NCBI RefSeq assembly: GCF_949820605.1
Contig: NZ_CATKVU010000007.1
Location: 248,001-312,000, forward strand
Reading direction: 5' to 3'
From: Segatella copri
Lineage (GTDB): Bacteria; Bacteroidota; Bacteroidia; Bacteroidales; Bacteroidaceae
Length of the DNA: 64,000 nt
Positions 7,330 through 16,520 of this stretch are shown here, in pieces. The number at the start of each line of letters is the position of its first letter. The stretch's first letter is position 1. The notes beneath the pieces were generated by a model. It ran no database searches and had not been told where the DNA came from. It saw nothing but the letters and a program-made list of their open reading frames with translations. The translations under genes were made by a program, and so were the position numbers.

Positions 7330-10300
7330 TTAGAATGATAATTTTACGTTAACGCCGTATGAACGGGTCATAGGATACGACATAGTTTCGATACCGGAAT
7401 GAACATCGCCGCCATTTACCATTCCCACCTCTGGGTCGTATTGTGGAAAACTGGTCAGACAGAACAGGTTGGTAGCATAGGCTCCAATTTGGGCAGACTT
7501 CACAGGACAGTTTTTCTTACTGAGCCATGTCTTAGGCAACTGCCAGTCGAGTCGTACCATTTTCAGTTTGAGGAATGATGTGTTAAACGTATTTTCCTCG
7601 GTGTTGTTTCGGTTCCAGACATAAGAGTTGTAATAGGTCTGTATATTGTCCACGATGGTAGTATTCTTGTGATAATTGCCATCCGCATCCTTGTACACTC
7701 CATCTACAACAAGGCCATCGTATCTGCCTTCAAGTGAGTTCTTTAACTTTCCCTGATAGGAGAGAGCAAAGTTGGTAACCGAGAAGCAATGGCCTCCATA
7801 TTGGGCAGAAAATACCATGGCCAAGGTGAGATTCTTATATCTGAAGGTTTGAGTCATTCCGGCTTTCCAGTCAGGATCAACCTTACCGATACGACGGGTA
7901 GGGCTAGTATCCAGCATAGGGTAACCATTCTTATCAATCAGTTTCATACCGGAACAGTCAATCTGGTTGCCGTTTTCATCCGTATAGTAGGAACCCTCCG
8001 GAGCTCTCTGATAGCCTCTTCCGTAGATATAGTTCATCTGCTGTCCTACGTATGAATATACATATACGCGGCTTCCGATTGTTGTTCCCATACTGGTCTG
8101 CAATGGGGTTTGCGGATCCCAGTCGTCTTGCAGTGAAACCAGTTTGTTCCAGTTTTTAGACCAATTCATGTCTATGTTCCATGAAAAGTTTCTGGTCTTT
8201 ACCGGTGTTCCGGAGAGAGACAGTTCAATACCCTGGTTCGTTATTTTACCCGCATTGATTTTGTATCCTGTAGCACCTGTAATCTGATCGGCAGAAACAG
8301 TAAGAATTTGGTTTGTTGAAGCTGTGTGGTAGGCAGTAAAGTCGAATCCCAAGCGTCCGTTGAACATCTTTCCTTCGAATCCTGTTTCCCAACTTGCTAC
8401 ATTCTCTGGTTTCAGATTAGCGTCAGGAATGGTACCCTGCATGGTATAGCTACCTGGATATGAGGTAGATGAATAATACCGATCAAGGGAATAAGGTGAT
8501 GTATCGTTACCCACATTTGCCCACGAAAGGCGATATTTCAGCATGTTCATCCAATGCACCCTGTTCTGCAGTTTGAGTACACGATCGAGAAGAATACTGG
8601 CAGATACAGAAGGATAGAAGAAAGAGCGGTTGCTCTTGCTGAGCGTACTCGACCAGTCGTTGCGTGCTGTCAGATCCAGATAGTATGTGCCGTCCCAACT
8701 CATTTCTGCATAACCATAAAAGCTGTTTACAATCTTCTTCGTTTTATTGGCGTAGATATCCGGAATCTCTCCAGATGGCAGGTTGGTAATGTTGTATACG
8801 CCATCCATCTGAAGTTTATTGAGAGTGATGTCTGTGCGTCGGTACTTGCGCTCGAGACTATTTCCACCAAAGGCTACAGTCAGTCCGAAACGGTCTTCAA
8901 ACCAGTTTCTCCTATACTGAAGCAGGAAGTCATGGTTCAGAATATAGGAACGGGTGCTCTGTTCGCGATAGAATCCTGCCTGATAGTTGGGAGTGTACCA
9001 AGGTTTTCTCTGGGTACGCCAGTCGTTAGTTATGTCGATAGCAGAACGCAGGTTGAGTGTCAGTCCATTGAGAATTTTGATATTTAGTTGTGCATTTCCG
9101 TAAATGCGATTACGATCGAGCGTATTGATCTCTTCGTATGCTGTACGGTAAGGGTTGTACGAGTCGTTAGCAGGATAAACTAGACTATTACCATGGGTGC
9201 CATCGGTATTGTTGTAGTTCTCTGCATTGTACCTGCCCTGGAAATATTCATCTTTCCATGCCTTGATAGGATTATTGTTGTATCCCCATACTAAGGCATA
9301 CATCGGACTCTGTGCGCTATATCCACTGATAGGCAGATTGTCGCTGGACTTATGGTTATAGTTGACATTGGCTGTCAGCTTGATACTCTTGTTGATGGGA
9401 GTCTCGAAAGCCAGCGAAACTGAGTTCTGACGATAACCTGTGTTTGGTGTAATCCAGGTGTTTCGGGTGTCATTGATGGATGCTCTTGCCGATGTACCTC
9501 TACCATTACCTCCAGCTATACTAATGGTGTTTTTCCAGGTCACACCTGTTTGGAAGAATCCGGTATACCAGTCGTCCGCATATACCCATGGCAGTTTTTC
9601 ATAGGTACCAGTTTCCCAGTTTTTAGACATATACTGGTATCTTATCTTGCTGGCATCAAATTTCTCTCCGAAAGCATAACGGGAAATATTGCGGTATGTA
9701 GCAATACCATCGGGAGCTTCGTTGGCATCCAGTGTCCAGAAGCAGAATGGACTTAATCCATTGTCACTTCCGGCGCCATATTCTTTCTGAAAATCAGGCC
9801 AATAACTGGCATAATCAAGTGTGACAGAAGAATTGAGCGTTACCCCAATACCCTTTTTGGTACTTCCTTTCTTGGTTGTGATGACTATAGCTCCATTACC
9901 TGCCAGCGAACCATACAGGGCAGTAGCTGCAGCTCCTTTCAGAACGGTAACTGATTCTATATCGTCTGGGTTGAGATCACCAAGACTGCTTCCGAAATCT
10001 ACCGGAGCATCACCATTGGCATAGTTGGCACCACTTCCAGTAGTTGGTGAGCCGGAATCCATCGGTATTCCATCAATGACGATGAGCGCACTATTGTTGC
10101 CGTAGTTGAGCGAATTGTCACCTCTCAGCGTGATTCGCATGCTTCCTAACGGACCGGTACCTGCACCGACCATAGACAGACCAGCTACTTTACCAGCCAT
10201 GTTATCCAGCCAGTTTCCACTAACCGTACTGGTCAGTTCATCGTTATTGATTGTTTTCACAGAGTAACCTAATGCCTTTTCCTTGCGTGAGATACCTAAA

Positions 10301-10491
10301 GCTGTTACCACCACTTCATGGAGCTTCTGGTTAGTGAAAGACTCTTTATTATCTTTTGCTACTTTTATTTTTTTGATGTTCCCTTCTGCTCCTACAATTG
10401 AGTCACGTGGAGCCATCTGTGCCATTGCGGGAGTAAGACCTCCCATGGAAACAAGGGCAAGACAACCCAAACTCTTTTTCAAATGTCTCAT
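7330..10491 (-). CDS. SusC/RagA-type TonB-linked outer membrane protein
   Basis: 1053 residues. A signal peptide (cleavage after PAMAQ) is followed by a short linker and then almost at once by the TonB-box/plug start (KLHEVVVTALGISRKEKALG), the SusC-typical DDIESVTVLKGAAATALYGS motif near residue 185, and a long barrel ending in LSF. Most SusC proteins carry a carboxypeptidase-D regulatory-like domain of about 80 residues before the plug; here it is absent and replaced by about 30 charged residues. The gene lies 24 bases after the phosphoesterase gene and directly before the SusD gene. Role: TonB-dependent import of a ligand bound by its SusD partner. Confidence 0.92.
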   Translation of the reverse strand: MRHLKKSLGCLALVSMGGLTPAMAQMAPRDSIVGAEGNIKKIKVAKDNKESFTNQKLHEVVVTALGISRKEKALGYSVKTINNDELTSTVSGNWLDNMAGKVAGLSMVGAGTGPLGSMRITLRGDNSLNYGNNSALIVIDGIPMDSGSPTTGSGANYANGDAPVDFGSSLGDLNPDDIESVTVLKGAAATALYGSLAGNGAIVITTKKGSTKKGIGVTLNSSVTLDYASYWPDFQKEYGAGSDNGLSPFCFWTLDANEAPDGIATYRNISRYAFGEKFDASKIRYQYMSKNWETGTYEKLPWVYADDWYTGFFQTGVTWKNTISIAGGNGRGTSARASINDTRNTWITPNTGYRQNSVSLAFETPINKSIKLTANVNYNHKSSDNLPISGYSAQSPMYALVWGYNNNPIKAWKDEYFQGRYNAENYNNTDGTHGNSLVYPANDSYNPYRTAYEEINTLDRNRIYGNAQLNIKILNGLTLNLRSAIDITNDWRTQRKPWYTPNYQAGFYREQSTRSYILNHDFLLQYRRNWFEDRFGLTVAFGGNSLERKYRRTDITLNKLQMDGVYNITNLPSGEIPDIYANKTKKIVNSFYGYAEMSWDGTYYLDLTARNDWSSTLSKSNRSFFYPSVSASILLDRVLKLQNRVHWMNMLKYRLSWANVGNDTSPYSLDRYYSSTSYPGSYTMQGTIPDANLKPENVASWETGFEGKMFNGRLGFDFTAYHTASTNQILTVSADQITGATGYKINAGKITNQGIELSLSGTPVKTRNFSWNIDMNWSKNWNKLVSLQDDWDPQTPLQTSMGTTIGSRVYVYSYVGQQMNYIYGRGYQRAPEGSYYTDENGNQIDCSGMKLIDKNGYPMLDTSPTRRIGKVDPDWKAGMTQTFRYKNLTLAMVFSAQYGGHCFSVTNFALSYQGKLKNSLEGRYDGLVVDGVYKDADGNYHKNTTIVDNIQTYYNSYVWNRNNTEENTFNTSFLKLKMVRLDWQLPKTWLSKKNCPVKSAQIGAYATNLFCLTSFPQYDPEVGMVNGGDVHSGIETMSYPMTRSYGVNVKLSF

Positions 10492-10515
10492 ATCTTCTTG
10501 AATTTATGTGCTACA

Positions 10516-12174
10516 TTATCTGATATTTACGTTGAATGCTTTTGGTCTTTTCATTTCTTCCGTATAGACATGACCAAAGTTGTCAGTTACCTTGATATTT
10601 ATTGTACTGTTAGTTTTCGAAGCCTTTGCTTTAAAAAGGTGGGCAGTAGGGGTGGATGGGAAGGTAACCTTTGCTTTACCTCCAGCATTGATGCGTTTGG
10701 CATCGTAAGAAATAATGTGAAGCGGGTCATAACCTTCCATGCGGGTTACCTCAAGCGGTGTTCCTTCTTCGGTTACTTCTATCTTCCAGTCAGGCTGATA
10801 ATTCCAAATATTCAGCAGGATTTCATTATTGCTTTTCTTTACATCATATCCCTGTGCATATATCTTCATATCTTCTTGATATTTAGGAGCATATACTTCT
10901 GGAGCAATGTAAGTAGTGTTGAGATCGTAGGCTCTGAACTGGTATTTTTTATCAAAACCGCTGCTTTTATAATACCATTCTGCCTGATTGCCGTTCCACA
11001 GATATACGCCATAACCACCTGGAGTTCCGTCGGTACAAGTATTGTTGCCAGACAGTTTACCCGTCCACCACCATGTAGCACAGATAGCAGCAGTATTGTG
11101 TTCACGGATATTGTTTCGCTTTTGAACATTATAGTTGACATGTGTATGTCCGGAAAGGAAGTGGACATTGGAGAAATCTGCAAACAGGGCTTCTATCTCA
11201 CCAGTGTTTTGCAGGTTATCATCATCAATTTCCTGATTACCAACCAGTTTTGGATTACCATAGAGAGGAGCATGGGTAGCTACCATGATAGGGGTGTTCT
11301 TATCCTGGATGGAAGCAAGGTCTTTCTTCAGCCATGCGAGTTCCTCAGGAATGACAGTTTCATTATAATTGCGCTGTCCGATGGTTCCCTGCGATGCACC
11401 AGCATTAAGATATTGTATGTCATCTATAATAATATAATGTACATTACCGGCATTGAAAGAATAATATACCGGTCCGCAGATCTTAATCCATTCATCTTCA
11501 GCCTTTCTGTCGTCAGGGAAGTAAGGATCGTTATCGTGGTTTCCCATACAATGGAAGAAAGGAATCTCTATTTTCTGCAATTCCAGGAAAGTTTCCTTGA
11601 TACCATAATTGTTGGAATACCAGAATCCGTCCCAGCTTTCATCACCCAAGCTGATGCCATATACTTTATATCCCTGCGAGCGCAATTCCTGTGCAGTCTG
11701 GTTGATGTCTGCTGCTACGCTTTCAAACTGATTGATATCATTATTTCGTTTTGCCAGATGAAAATCCGCCATAGCAAGTACAGCATGCTTCTCATTATTC
11801 TCTTTGTTGAGTTCGAAATCCACCTTCTCGGTTATGTTGGTATCTTTAGTTGACAGACGCTTGAAAAACTGTGGTTGGTTTCCAATGACGGTTGTTTCAT
11901 ATCCAGAAGGGATTGAAATGAAGACATAGCCGTATTTCTTTTTAGAAAGGAGACTGTATTCTCCATTATCGTTGGTTTTTACAACTTCCACACCGTCAGA
12001 AACCACTGCATTTGCGATACCTTTACCTTCGCAGGTTACCTGACCAATAATATTTACCTGTTCTTTCTTGTGTGTGCCGACACCTTCTATATCAGCACCA
12101 GTGCTCTTTTCCGAGCAGGCTGTCATAGGCAATGATAATGCCACAGACAACAATAAAGTTACATAAGTCCTCAT
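10516..12174 (-). CDS. Calcineurin-like metallophosphoesterase lipoprotein
   Basis: 552 residues with lipobox MTAC (Cys20). The N-terminal part (about 40-120) is a carboxypeptidase-regulatory/MetallophosN-like beta domain. The catalytic core shows the metal-binding motifs DFH (137-139), GD (177-178), GNHD (211-214), HAP (301-303) and GHTH (342-345). The last 150 residues fit a MetallophosC-type domain. It is the first gene of the operon with SusC, SusD and BACON proteins and follows a clear promoter. It likely removes phosphate from, or cleaves a phosphodiester in, the compound imported by the operon; the substrate is unknown. Confidence 0.9.
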   Translation of the reverse strand: MRTYVTLLLSVALSLPMTACSEKSTGADIEGVGTHKKEQVNIIGQVTCEGKGIANAVVSDGVEVVKTNDNGEYSLLSKKKYGYVFISIPSGYETTVIGNQPQFFKRLSTKDTNITEKVDFELNKENNEKHAVLAMADFHLAKRNNDINQFESVAADINQTAQELRSQGYKVYGISLGDESWDGFWYSNNYGIKETFLELQKIEIPFFHCMGNHDNDPYFPDDRKAEDEWIKICGPVYYSFNAGNVHYIIIDDIQYLNAGASQGTIGQRNYNETVIPEELAWLKKDLASIQDKNTPIMVATHAPLYGNPKLVGNQEIDDDNLQNTGEIEALFADFSNVHFLSGHTHVNYNVQKRNNIREHNTAAICATWWWTGKLSGNNTCTDGTPGGYGVYLWNGNQAEWYYKSSGFDKKYQFRAYDLNTTYIAPEVYAPKYQEDMKIYAQGYDVKKSNNEILLNIWNYQPDWKIEVTEEGTPLEVTRMEGYDPLHIISYDAKRINAGGKAKVTFPSTPTAHLFKAKASKTNSTINIKVTDNFGHVYTEEMKRPKAFNVNIR

Positions 12175-12199
12175 TATAATACTGTTTAAAATTATGGGT

Positions 12200-12208
12200 G
12201 CAAAATTA
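12200..12208 (-). promoter_or_regulatory. -7 element TAATTTTGC of the phosphoesterase/SusCD operon
   Basis: Read on the minus strand, TAATTTTGC matches TAnnTTTGC and lies about 25 bases before the ATG of the metallophosphoesterase gene. Confidence 0.7.
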
Positions 12209-12345
12209 TAGTGGTTTTATTTCTATGAGGTTTCTAGCTTGTGAACATTAAATAACAATGGTATTACTGGCTGTTCATAGATTTTAAGATAGTGTGTCAT
12301 CAAAAAACATGGTAAAAGCATTAGGTAAACGAACTCTTTCTTTTG

Positions 12346-12354
12346 TACTTTTGC
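12346..12354 (+). promoter_or_regulatory. -7 element TACTTTTGC before decayed transposase
   Basis: A consensus TAnnTTTGC match 39 bases before an ATG, probably the original promoter of the transposase remnant that follows. Confidence 0.55.
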
Positions 12355-12392
12355 ATCCGAAATAAATAATTATAGTAAGAGAGAATTAATCA

Positions 12393-13143
12393 ATGGAACA
12401 ATACAACAAGAACCAAATGAATCAAACTGCAGAGAACCAGGCTCTCAGTCCGTCTCAGCAGCAACACAAACCACACCCGTTCGTATCTTTACACCATCAA
12501 CTAAAAGAATGACAATGTTTAAGAAGACAGATCCGAATCCTTAGTTAGATATATTCACGACTCCCTCAATGCAGTTAGGAAGTCGTGTTTCAAAGAAGTA
12601 TTCTGCCCTCAACGCATGGTTCATCATGGAGATACTGGCAGCTTTTCCTGCTAATTCTCCTGCACATGATCTTCTTCAGCGTCTGTTTGATGAACAGTAT
12701 GTCGTAATGGACGGAAAGGCTGTACTTCGAGGCAAGAAGGAGGTAAAGGCAGACAGTCTTCAGAATCCTAACGATCCTGATGCAACCTATCGTAGCAGGA
12801 ACGACCAGAAGGTGCAAGGCTATGTGACCAACAGTTTGCGAAGAATCACAATGCCATGCAGCTCAAGACAGATAAGATGCAAGGTGGCAGCAGATGGGAA
12901 CTGATACCACATGACGAGGATGGTCTTACCGTCAGGGAGATTGCTGCTGGCAACACCTATGAGGCCGTCAAAGCCGTCACAAAGCATGGCTCCAGAAAGC
13001 GATGGAGAATCCCATGGAACAACAAAACCGGTTGGCGTTACTTTGAAGACAAAGACATTAAAGCCTATCAGCTAAGGAAGCAGATAGAAAGCCTTCCTTT
13101 GGAGGAACAGCATAAACGGAATAACGTAGAAACTGCCATGTAG
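12393..13143 (+). pseudogene. Decayed DDE-type transposase
   Basis: Fragments in three frames together resemble a Bacteroidota transposase. They include a short N-terminal frame from ATG 12393, a segment FKKTDPNP ending in a TAG near 12541, then MQLGSRVSKKYSALNAW, then KADSLQNPNDPDATYR ... QGY (the typical region around the second catalytic Asp), and after a frameshift near 12840 a C-terminal piece ending HKRNNVETAM, which matches the conserved RNNVEA motif near the catalytic Glu. The interior is too short, so parts are deleted. The exact IS family was not determined. Confidence 0.75.
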
Positions 13144-13271
13144 GAATGCTTTGCGGATGTAGTGGAGTTCAATTTCCTCAATAATCCTATCTATATGTTA
13201 ATGTATCTTCAACCCGAAATGATAAAGAACCCTATATTCAGATTTGAGCCAATATAGGCTTTTATTATTTT
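13142..13271 (+). pseudogene. Deletion copy of the ATPase pseudogene
   Basis: Bases 13142-13189 repeat 3574-3621, and 13186-13271 repeat 4160-4245, with only a few changes. The two blocks are joined at a shared CCTA, so about 540 bases are missing relative to the locus at 3431-4231. The joined reading is open from 13144 and ends with the same FRFEPI and stop. It abuts the end of a decayed transposase on the left and the IS1182-type element on the right. Confidence 0.9.
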
Positions 13272-13496
13272 TTTGCCAATAGATGAAAAACGAGGAGGGT
13301 GTGTCATAAGTCTGTGACGCACCCTTTTTTTGTGTGTTTCTGTATCTTCTAGTTGAATCGTAGTCTTTCTTCACAAAGGGAATCTTATTATATTGTATAG
13401 AAACTTTACTTTTCTTGTTTTATCGATAACAAAACAGCCCCAAAGCTCACAAAAGGGCATAGTTATCCCTGACGATAAAAAAAACAAAATTGAGTT

Positions 13497-15053
13497 TTAT
13501 CGTTTTATACCCAAATATTTCTTCAAATTGAATCCCATTCCGAACAATCCTAGATCCATGTAAACCTTGTCCATTCCAAAATGCCTGAATCGCTTATAAT
13601 GCATATCTGCCTTCATCTGCCCAAATACAGCTTCCGGCTCTATCGGTCGCTGGCTTCTGTGTTTCAAGCCCTCTTGAGACGTTAGTAGCAGGAAGGCTTC
13701 CTTTTTATATGCATTCAGTTTATGGTTGACATATATGGTTCTGTTGCCTTTGGATTTCTTGCAGAGACTTCCAAGCGGACATCCATCACATCGTTGTGCT
13801 CTATATAATGTAATGACAGACACATAGCCGGAGTCACTTTTCGTTTGCCGTTGTCCACAAGGTTCCATGTGTTGTCCCATGGGGCAGACATAATAGTCAT
13901 CATCCCTGTTGTAGTAGAAGTTCGCTTGGTTGAAGGCATCCTCCTTGAAAGGCTTATGCTGTTCCTTGTGAAACCAGTTGTACTTTACATAACCCATCAT
14001 CTCTTCCATCTCTAGGTACTCGTAGTTCTCCTCCGAGCCATATCCTGAGTCTGCGGTGACGCTCTTGGATTGCTTTCCATATCTTTTCTTGTACTTATCC
14101 AAAAAAGGCTTGAAGGTCAGGGTGTCTGTTGGATTGGGATAAAGGGCGAAATTCGTCCAATATTGATTCTCTGTCGCAATTTGAAGGTTATAGGCAGGCT
14201 TTGTCTGCCCATTGTTCATGGCATCTTCCTTGAGGCGCATGAAGGTCGCATCGGGATCAGTCTTGGAGTAACTGTTTCTCTCGCCCAGTATATCCAGTGA
14301 TTTTTCATACTCGCCCAGTTTGTCCGAGGCTTTGAACAAGTGATCTATCTGAGTATTTAGCTTTTGCTTCTCTCTTCCTGTAAGCTTTGCCTTAGGAAGG
14401 TTCTTCACTTGCCTCTCACACAAACGTGCACTTCTCTCTACATCCTTGGCGGAAGTGGCTGGCTCGCTGTCTTCTTCCTTAATGGCACTCCCGCCATTCA
14501 GGCGAATTTGTTCTTTTATCTGAGCCAATGCAGCAGAGGTCTTTTCCAAGAGCTTAGCCCTGTTCTTTTCCACAGTCTTCTTCCATACAAACGTGTACTT
14601 GTTTGCTTTCGACTCTATCTTAGTACCATCAACATATTGTTCCTCCAGACTAATCACGCCCTTTTCAACCAATATGGAGACGACTGCATCAAAATAAAAG
14701 TCGATGCATTTAATCATATGATTGGATCTAAAGCGGTTGATTGTTGCGAAAGATAGTTGCTTACCTCCACAAATCCACATATAGCGAACATCGTATTTAA
14801 GTGCGTCCGCTATGCCACGACAGGAATAAACGCCATTGATATAGGCAAAAACAACTAAACTTAGAAGCATCTTCGGACTGTAAGGAGGAGCACCAATCCC
14901 ATCATAGGTATCCATGAGAGGGTTGATGTCCATACTGCGAACAATACGATCCACCATACGAACTTTGCTGTCTTTTGGCACATAATCATCGAAAGAGTTA
15001 GGAAAAAAGCTCAATTCGTGCCGAGTTTCAGATTTTATTTGTATCTTTGCCAT
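13497..15053 (-). CDS. IS1182-type transposase
   Basis: 518 residues, full length for the family. The N-terminal region LSFFPNSFDDYVPKDSKVR ... YSPKMLLSLVVFAYINGVYS ... RGIADALKYDVRYMWICGG is the DUF772-type domain. The DDE domain follows, with YVDGTKIESKANKYTFVW, a second Asp in VTADSGYGSEENYEYLE, and the C-terminal RPIEPEAVFGQMKADMHYKRF containing the catalytic Glu. It appears intact and is the only gene in the element. Confidence 0.93.
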   Translation of the reverse strand: MAKIQIKSETRHELSFFPNSFDDYVPKDSKVRMVDRIVRSMDINPLMDTYDGIGAPPYSPKMLLSLVVFAYINGVYSCRGIADALKYDVRYMWICGGKQLSFATINRFRSNHMIKCIDFYFDAVVSILVEKGVISLEEQYVDGTKIESKANKYTFVWKKTVEKNRAKLLEKTSAALAQIKEQIRLNGGSAIKEEDSEPATSAKDVERSARLCERQVKNLPKAKLTGREKQKLNTQIDHLFKASDKLGEYEKSLDILGERNSYSKTDPDATFMRLKEDAMNNGQTKPAYNLQIATENQYWTNFALYPNPTDTLTFKPFLDKYKKRYGKQSKSVTADSGYGSEENYEYLEMEEMMGYVKYNWFHKEQHKPFKEDAFNQANFYYNRDDDYYVCPMGQHMEPCGQRQTKSDSGYVSVITLYRAQRCDGCPLGSLCKKSKGNRTIYVNHKLNAYKKEAFLLLTSQEGLKHRSQRPIEPEAVFGQMKADMHYKRFRHFGMDKVYMDLGLFGMGFNLKKYLGIKR

Positions 15054-15070
15054 ACTTTAAGAAGTTTTCT

Positions 15071-15079
15071 GCAAAAATA
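15071..15079 (-). promoter_or_regulatory. -7 element TATTTTTGC of the IS1182 transposase
   Basis: Minus-strand TAnnTTTGC match 17 bases before the transposase ATG. Further out, a hairpin at 15104-15130 (AAAGCCC/GGGCTTT) lies between the promoter and the right end, where it could block read-through from outside. Confidence 0.6.
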
Positions 15080-15348
15080 CAAATCTTTTGCGGAAAGGCA
15101 AAGCCCGAGCTTGTGAAAGTTTGGGCTTTGTTGTAAATAAAAATGTTTTTTAAAGATTTCGTATCTGTGAAAAGGCAAAAAATAAAAAGGGGTGCGTCAC
15201 AGACTTATGACACACCCTCCTTTATATTGGCTTATTTTGTTAACCACTTCCAGATAGAAATGATTTATTTGTATCAATTTTCTTGGCATATTGATAAATA
15301 TCTTGCACTATATTGTTGGCTCTTATCATCATATTGAAGATGTAATCT

Positions 15349-15888
15349 CTAGAATCTGAAACCGATGGTTCCAGTGATGCCATTCCAATTGGATAATCCT
15401 GAGGTGTGAGAATTAATGTGTCTGAAACCTAGTCCGATATAGGGAACACTTCTACTCTTCTTGCAGTTCGGATAGAGGATGAGATCAGCATTATAGGAGG
15501 TGTATTTCCAGTCGGCATTTCCGATAGTATTGGTTACGGAGAGACGAAGATCTACCCCTTGTGCGGTAGTCTTAGGGTTGAAGAGTTTGAAGCCCAGTCC
15601 ACCACCTAAAGCTTGACTTTTGAAATAAGTCTTCACATCATCTTTCTTGTAGAGGTTGATGCTACCTTCTGTTTTGGCGAAGGCGTAGAAGCGTGGGGTA
15701 AGTTTGTAGCCAAGGGCGAAGTTCAAAGTAGTAGGTGTCATACCTTTGTTCTCCATTCCCACGCTAGCATCGAGATCAAATGTCAGATGGTCTAAGATGG
15801 AGTAATGTGAGGCATTACTTTCCTCTTGGGCGTGCATAGGCATCGCCAAAGTTGCGGCACCCATGATTAGAATTAAACTTTTCTTCAT
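15349..15888 (-). CDS. Small outer-membrane beta-barrel protein
   Basis: 179 residues with a clean signal peptide (MKKSLILIMGAATLAMPMHAQ) and alternating hydrophobic strands ending in GTIGFRF with a terminal Phe, as in integral outer-membrane barrels. Size and pattern fit a small 8-strand barrel. The function is unknown. Its own promoter is at 15964-15972. The 294 bases separating it from the transposase contain the right end of the IS and otherwise nothing recognised. Confidence 0.75.
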   Translation of the reverse strand: MKKSLILIMGAATLAMPMHAQEESNASHYSILDHLTFDLDASVGMENKGMTPTTLNFALGYKLTPRFYAFAKTEGSINLYKKDDVKTYFKSQALGGGLGFKLFNPKTTAQGVDLRLSVTNTIGNADWKYTSYNADLILYPNCKKSRSVPYIGLGFRHINSHTSGLSNWNGITGTIGFRF

Positions 15889-15963
15889 AATAATCTATCT
15901 TGTAATGTTAATATATGACCCGATAGCCCATTTGTTGTAATGGTCTAAAGAACGAAAACGTAA

Positions 15964-15972
15964 GCAAAAGTA
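15964..15972 (-). promoter_or_regulatory. -7 element TACTTTTGC of the barrel-protein gene
   Basis: Minus-strand TAnnTTTGC match about 75 bases before the ATG at 15888. Confidence 0.65.
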
Positions 15973-16030
15973 CGAAAAATGGCTACGGGTGTAGCCATTC
16001 TCCGTATCTTTTATGATATTTTGCACGTTC

Positions 16031-16228
16031 TTATTTCCTTTGAAACACTTTTTCAAAGTATTTGAGGATATAAATAATACATACAGCTATAATAGCTTTG
16101 AATAACGATGTCTTCCATTCAATACTATCATTGAATATGGCATCGATAATCAAGTTTCCAATAAAAAATGCTATGGTCAAGCCAAGAATGCCCATTAAGC
16201 ATTTACTCAAATTCTTGTAGTTTTGCAT
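16031..16228 (-). CDS. Small two-segment membrane protein
   Basis: 65 residues with two hydrophobic segments (about 12-31 and 43-57) and a basic C-terminus. Its ATG overlaps the last 26 bases of the split lipoprotein gene, so translation was probably coupled to that gene. With that gene now interrupted by an IS, its expression may depend on read-through. No family was recognised. Confidence 0.6.
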   Translation of the reverse strand: MQNYKNLSKCLMGILGLTIAFFIGNLIIDAIFNDSIEWKTSLFKAIIAVCIIYILKYFEKVFQRK

Positions 16229-16487
16229 TGTCCCAATATAATTTACTATTAACTGTTACATTTGTAATCGTTTTGAAATCTTGTTTTTGTTGAGGCTCAA
16301 TATTTGCTTCATCATAGAGTTGGAATACTTGATCTGCGTATTTTTTAATATCCTCTTTTTTGTCTAGAGTTGATAATTTCAATACTGCGTTAAATTAATA
16401 TTTAATCGTCTGTAAATCAACAACTTATATTAAGAAATGTTTATGAAAACTTAACTATAAAAAGTTGGTCAAGTCGCTGATTTTCAG

Positions 16488-16496
16488 TAACTTTGC
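16488..16496 (+). promoter_or_regulatory. -7 element TAACTTTGC of the IS4 transposase
   Basis: TAnnTTTGC match 24 bases before the transposase ATG, inside the element. Confidence 0.6.
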
Positions 16497-16520
16497 AAAT
16501 CACGACAAACGCAAAATTAT

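Larger units (their letters stand above)
13294..15220. mobile_element. Intact IS1182-type insertion sequence
   Basis: Terminal inverted repeats of 31 bases at 13294-13324 and 15190-15220 are identical after reverse complementing, and each is itself a near palindrome. One full transposase gene lies between them on the minus strand. I see no clear target duplication at the outer edges. The element is about 1.93 kb. Related ends occur at 4335-4366 and at 57479-57751. Confidence 0.9.

Noticed and set aside
10483..11853. 456-codon open frame antisense to the metallophosphoesterase
   Set aside because: Overlaps a gene with clear catalytic motifs; the translation is low-quality hydrophobic sequence.
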